Of a DNA stretch of 8,467 nucleotides, positions 6,159 through 8,467 are shown piece by piece. The translations under genes and the position numbers were made by a program. Origin of the DNA: Elusimicrobiota bacterium. GTDB taxonomy: Bacteria; Elusimicrobiota; Elusimicrobia; O2-12-FULL-59-9. The stretch's first letter is position 1; every line of letters starts with the position of its first letter. A model generated the notes under the pieces. That model did no database searches and was not told the DNA's origin. It saw only the letters and a program-made list of their open reading frames with translations. The stretch lies in assembly GCA_016206405.1 (NCBI GenBank), contig JACQRQ010000231.1:1-8467 (forward strand), given 5' to 3'.

Positions 6159-7793
6159 ATGAAAATCGTTTTGGCGCAGATCAATACCACGGTGGGGGAC
6201 ATCCGCGGCAATATGGACAAAATCTGCGCATGGACCCGCCGCGCCTCCGCCCAAGGGACGGATTTGTGCGTTTTTCCGGAGATGAGCCTGACGGGATACC
6301 CCCCCTTGGACCTTTTGGAGCAAAGGGATTTCGTGGCGGCCAACCTGAAGGCTCTCAACAGCCTGGCGCGCTGGAGCGGAAAAACGGCCATCCTCGTCGG
6401 CTACGTGGACTTCAACCCCCGGACCGGCGGGAAGCCCCTGCACAACGCCGCGGCGCTTCTGCACCGCGGCCGGCTGGCCGCCAAGCGCTTCAAGACGTTG
6501 CTTCCGGCCTACGACGTATTCGACGAGGCCCGCTATTTCGAGCCCGCGCGCGCCAATGCTCCGGTCCCGTTCCGCGGCGAAAGGCTGGGCATCAGCATCT
6601 GCGAGGACGCCTGGAACGACGCCACGTTTTGGCCCGACCGCCGCTATCCTCTCGACCCGCTGGAGATACAAAAACGCCAAGGAGCGAGCATGCTCATCAA
6701 TATCGCCGCCTCCCCGTTTTGGCGCGGCAAGAACCGCTTTCGAGGGCGCATGTTCAAAAGCCACGCCGTGAAGCTCGGCCTGAGATCTTATTTCTGCAAT
6801 TTGGTAGGCGGCAACGACGAGCTGATATTTGACGGCCACAGCCTGGCCTTCGACGCGCGCGGCCGCCTGCTGGCCCAAGGCGCCTCTTTCGAGGAGGACT
6901 TTGTGTCCGTGGACCTCGCGGAGGGGCGGCCCCGCCCGGCGCCTCCCCTTCTCGGCGACGCGGAAGAGATTTACCTCGCCTTGGTCGCGGGCCTCCGGGA
7001 CTACGCCCGAAAATGCGGCTTTGAGACCTGCCTTCTGGGCCTCAGCGGAGGGATAGACTCCGCCGTCGCCTGCGCCTTGGCGTGCGCGGCGCTGGGGCCA
7101 GGCAAAGTCATCGGCGCGGCGATGCCCTCCATGCACTCTTCCGAAGAGAGCCTGCGGGACGCGCGCCGCTTGGCCGAAAATCTGGGCGCGCGCTTTATGA
7201 CGCTGCCCATCACCGGCATTTATCGCGCCTGCATGGAGGTCCTGGAGGCCCCTTTCAAGAGCCTGCCGGAGGACGTCGCCGAACAAAATCTCCAGGCCCG
7301 CATCCGCGGGAACCTTTTGATGGCCCTTTCCAACAAATTCAACTCGCTCTTATTGTCCACCGGCAACAAATCCGAACTGGCCACCGGCTACTGCACCCTC
7401 TACGGAGACATGAACGGCGGCCTGGCCGTCCTCGGCGACGTGCCGAAGATGGCCGTTTACGCCTTGGCCGCCCATATCAATCGCGAGAAGGAGATTATTC
7501 CGAGGGAATCGATCCTGAAGCCCCCCTCCGCGGAGCTCAAACCCGGCCAAACGGACCAGGATGATTTGCCGCCTTACGCGGACTTGGACCGCGTCCTGGA
7601 AGCCTACATCGAAAAACGGCGCTCCTTGAAGGAAATCCAGAGGATGAAGATTCTCCCGGCGGGCGAAGTACGCCTCATCCTCGAGCGCGTCAACCGCAAC
7701 GAATACAAGCGCCGCCAGGCGCCCCCCGTCCTAAAAATCACCCCCAAAGCCTTCGGCATCGGGCGCCGGATGCCCATCGCCCGGGCGTTCTAG
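6159..7793 (+). CDS. nadE: Glutamine-dependent NAD+ synthetase
   Basis: This cytoplasmic enzyme makes NAD+ from nicotinic acid adenine dinucleotide, ATP and glutamine, the last step of NAD biosynthesis. It is complete at 544 residues, normal for the two-domain type. The N-terminal nitrilase-fold glutaminase carries the Glu-Lys-Cys triad: E41 in FPEMSLTGYPPLDLL, K112 in FKTLLPAYDVFDE, and C148 in GISICEDAW. It releases ammonia for the C-terminal synthetase. That domain has the pyrophosphate-binding P-loop SGGIDS (296-301) and the family motifs LLSTGNKSELATGYCTLYGD and GDVPKMAVYAL, followed by KPPSAELKPGQTDQDDLPPY. No key residue is missing. The start at 6159 gives MKIVLAQINTTVGDI, the usual N-terminus, and sits 7 nt after a perfect TATAAT. 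An ATG at 6150 would add three residues. It is divergent from the large TPR gene and probably transcribed alone. Identification is very secure. Confidence 0.98.
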   Translation: MKIVLAQINTTVGDIRGNMDKICAWTRRASAQGTDLCVFPEMSLTGYPPLDLLEQRDFVAANLKALNSLARWSGKTAILVGYVDFNPRTGGKPLHNAAALLHRGRLAAKRFKTLLPAYDVFDEARYFEPARANAPVPFRGERLGISICEDAWNDATFWPDRRYPLDPLEIQKRQGASMLINIAASPFWRGKNRFRGRMFKSHAVKLGLRSYFCNLVGGNDELIFDGHSLAFDARGRLLAQGASFEEDFVSVDLAEGRPRPAPPLLGDAEEIYLALVAGLRDYARKCGFETCLLGLSGGIDSAVACALACAALGPGKVIGAAMPSMHSSEESLRDARRLAENLGARFMTLPITGIYRACMEVLEAPFKSLPEDVAEQNLQARIRGNLLMALSNKFNSLLLSTGNKSELATGYCTLYGDMNGGLAVLGDVPKMAVYALAAHINREKEIIPRESILKPPSAELKPGQTDQDDLPPYADLDRVLEAYIEKRRSLKEIQRMKILPAGEVRLILERVNRNEYKRRQAPPVLKITPKAFGIGRRMPIARAF

Positions 7794-7810
7794 ATCGGCA
7801 TAGGTCCAAA

Positions 7811-7830
7811 GGCCTAGAAGGGCCTAGGCC
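7811..7830. terminator. Inverted repeat after nadE, possible terminator without U-tract
   Basis: GGCCTAG (7811-7817) and CTAGGCC (7824-7830) form a 7-bp perfect stem with a 6-nt loop AAGGGC, 18 nt after the nadE stop. The right part also contains the self-palindrome GGCCTAGGCC (7821-7830). No T-run follows, so it is not a classical intrinsic terminator. It could stabilise the 3' end, weakly terminate, or act as a binding site before the next promoter. Confidence 0.4.
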
Positions 7831-7861
7831 CGCAGACCCTGGCTGCGCGCCGCCATCCGCA

Positions 7862-7867
7862 TATACT
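7862..7867 (+). promoter_or_regulatory. Putative -10 hexamer TATACT before the last gene
   Basis: TATACT (5 of 6 to TATAAT) ends 6 nt (AATAAT) before ATG 7874. This is the canonical -10 to +1 distance, so the A of the ATG would be the first transcribed base. There is no Shine-Dalgarno and no good -35 box. Prediction only. Confidence 0.5.
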
Positions 7868-7873
7868 AATAAT

Positions 7874-8467
7874 ATGAAGCCCATCCACATAAAAAAGATC
7901 GCGACGTTGGCTCTCTCAGCTCTCCTGGCCATGGCCCCCGTGGCGCAGGCCGCCCCGCAAATCGGCAAAGGCCCGGCGCCTTCCAATTCCATCCAGCGTT
8001 ATCGCCAGCTTTCGGAGCACGGGCGGATGAGGCTTATCAGCAATACCGCGGAGTTGAGCCGCTATCTCAAAGAGGTCGGGCAATTCGCCAAATATCTCCC
8101 CGAGGCGGCGGCCAAGCTGCCGGCCCTGCTTCAAACCCATGAGCGGCTGATGGGATCCGTGGTCGTCCAGAAAAACGGCGCTTTCATCGAATTTAAACCC
8201 ATCCGGGGCCCGCCGCAGAACCTGGTTCAGGTGCCCCTCTCCCCCGTGGAGGAGGACAGCCAGGACCCGCATTACAACCACCTGCGCGCCATGTTCGACG
8301 GAACCGGCGACCGCCCTCTGGCGGAGCTCTCGCGCAGGGCCTCCTCGGTGGAAAGAGATTTGATGAGCGGAATCGCCGTCTCGATTCCGGCCGTGGCCGA
8401 CGCTTCGGGTTTAAGCCCGGTGGATTTGGAGCCCGGCGCCTCCCCGCGCCGCCGGGAAGCCGTCTTC
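7874..8467 (+). CDS. Secreted protein of unknown function (3' end outside window)
   Basis: The frame is open from ATG 7874 to the right edge, giving 198 residues with no stop. I do not recognise the family. The N-terminus is a clear Sec signal peptide: basic MKPIHIKK, hydrophobic IATLALSALLAMA, then PVAQA with likely cleavage after A26. No lipobox cysteine is present, so the product is probably periplasmic or secreted and not a lipoprotein. After a low-complexity APQIGKGPAPSNS linker there is a charged, helix-prone region (about 41-85). Next comes a short strand-like stretch SVVVQKNGAFIEFKPI (95-110), then more polar sequence with SRRASSVERDLMSGIAVSI near 155-173 and a Pro/Arg-rich end. No catalytic or binding motif is evident. 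It is separated from nadE by 80 nt with an inverted repeat and its own -10 element, so it probably has its own promoter. The signal peptide is confident; function is unknown. Confidence 0.82.
   Translation, partial: MKPIHIKKIATLALSALLAMAPVAQAAPQIGKGPAPSNSIQRYRQLSEHGRMRLISNTAELSRYLKEVGQFAKYLPEAAAKLPALLQTHERLMGSVVVQKNGAFIEFKPIRGPPQNLVQVPLSPVEEDSQDPHYNHLRAMFDGTGDRPLAELSRRASSVERDLMSGIAVSIPAVADASGLSPVDLEPGASPRRREAVF

Noticed and set aside
6138..7286. 382-codon open frame antisense to nadE
   Set aside because: The opposite strand is an unmistakable NAD+ synthetase with all catalytic motifs; the antisense frame has no recognisable features.
1..8467. Possible mobile element, CRISPR array, tRNA or defence system
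   Set aside because: No transposase or integrase motifs, no short spaced repeats, no cloverleaf-like sequence and no recognised defence genes. The only tandem repeats are protein-coding TPR units.

Overview
The window is a compact, GC-rich bacterial chromosomal segment with seven protein genes and almost no spare DNA; no stretch above about 110 bases lacks a gene. Several products have Sec-type signal peptides or membrane anchors. The phylum cannot be fixed from this sequence. The mixture of core genes (aspS, nadE) with lineage-specific TPR proteins suggests an uncultured Gram-negative-type bacterium. An Elusimicrobiota-like origin is only a guess. I saw no tRNA, rRNA, CRISPR array, insertion sequence or phage gene.

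Layout, left to right. (1) The 3' part of aspS (aspartyl-tRNA synthetase) is followed after 3 nt by an APC-family amino-acid permease on the same strand, probably as one transcript. (2) A stand-alone response-regulator receiver gene lies on the minus strand and overlaps the permease 3' end by 33 nt. (3) Divergent from it is a secreted TPR-like protein (2716-3915) with a motif resembling eukaryotic TTC39/IML2 proteins. (4) Convergent with that, 9 nt away, is a large minus-strand membrane-anchored protein. It has a TolB/FlgO-like domain and about seven near-regular 50-residue TPR repeats. (5) Divergent from this is nadE, a complete glutamine-dependent NAD+ synthetase. (6) After a short spacer with a GGCCTAG inverted repeat, a secreted protein of unknown function starts and runs off the right edge.

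The most interesting shared signal concerns gene starts. At least three genes (2716, 6159, 7874) have a good -10 hexamer only 6-7 nt before the best start codon and no Shine-Dalgarno sequence. Transcription would then begin at or within a base or two of the ATG, giving leaderless mRNAs. The large TPR gene is a useful contrast: the same kind of -10 element lies upstream, but a GAGGA site in the short leader supports a second ATG.

Functionally the genes look like independent neighbours: translation, amino-acid uptake, NAD synthesis and TPR scaffolds. I see no convincing evidence for a multi-gene defence, secretion or biosynthetic system. The two TPR genes and the truncated secreted protein are the least described items.
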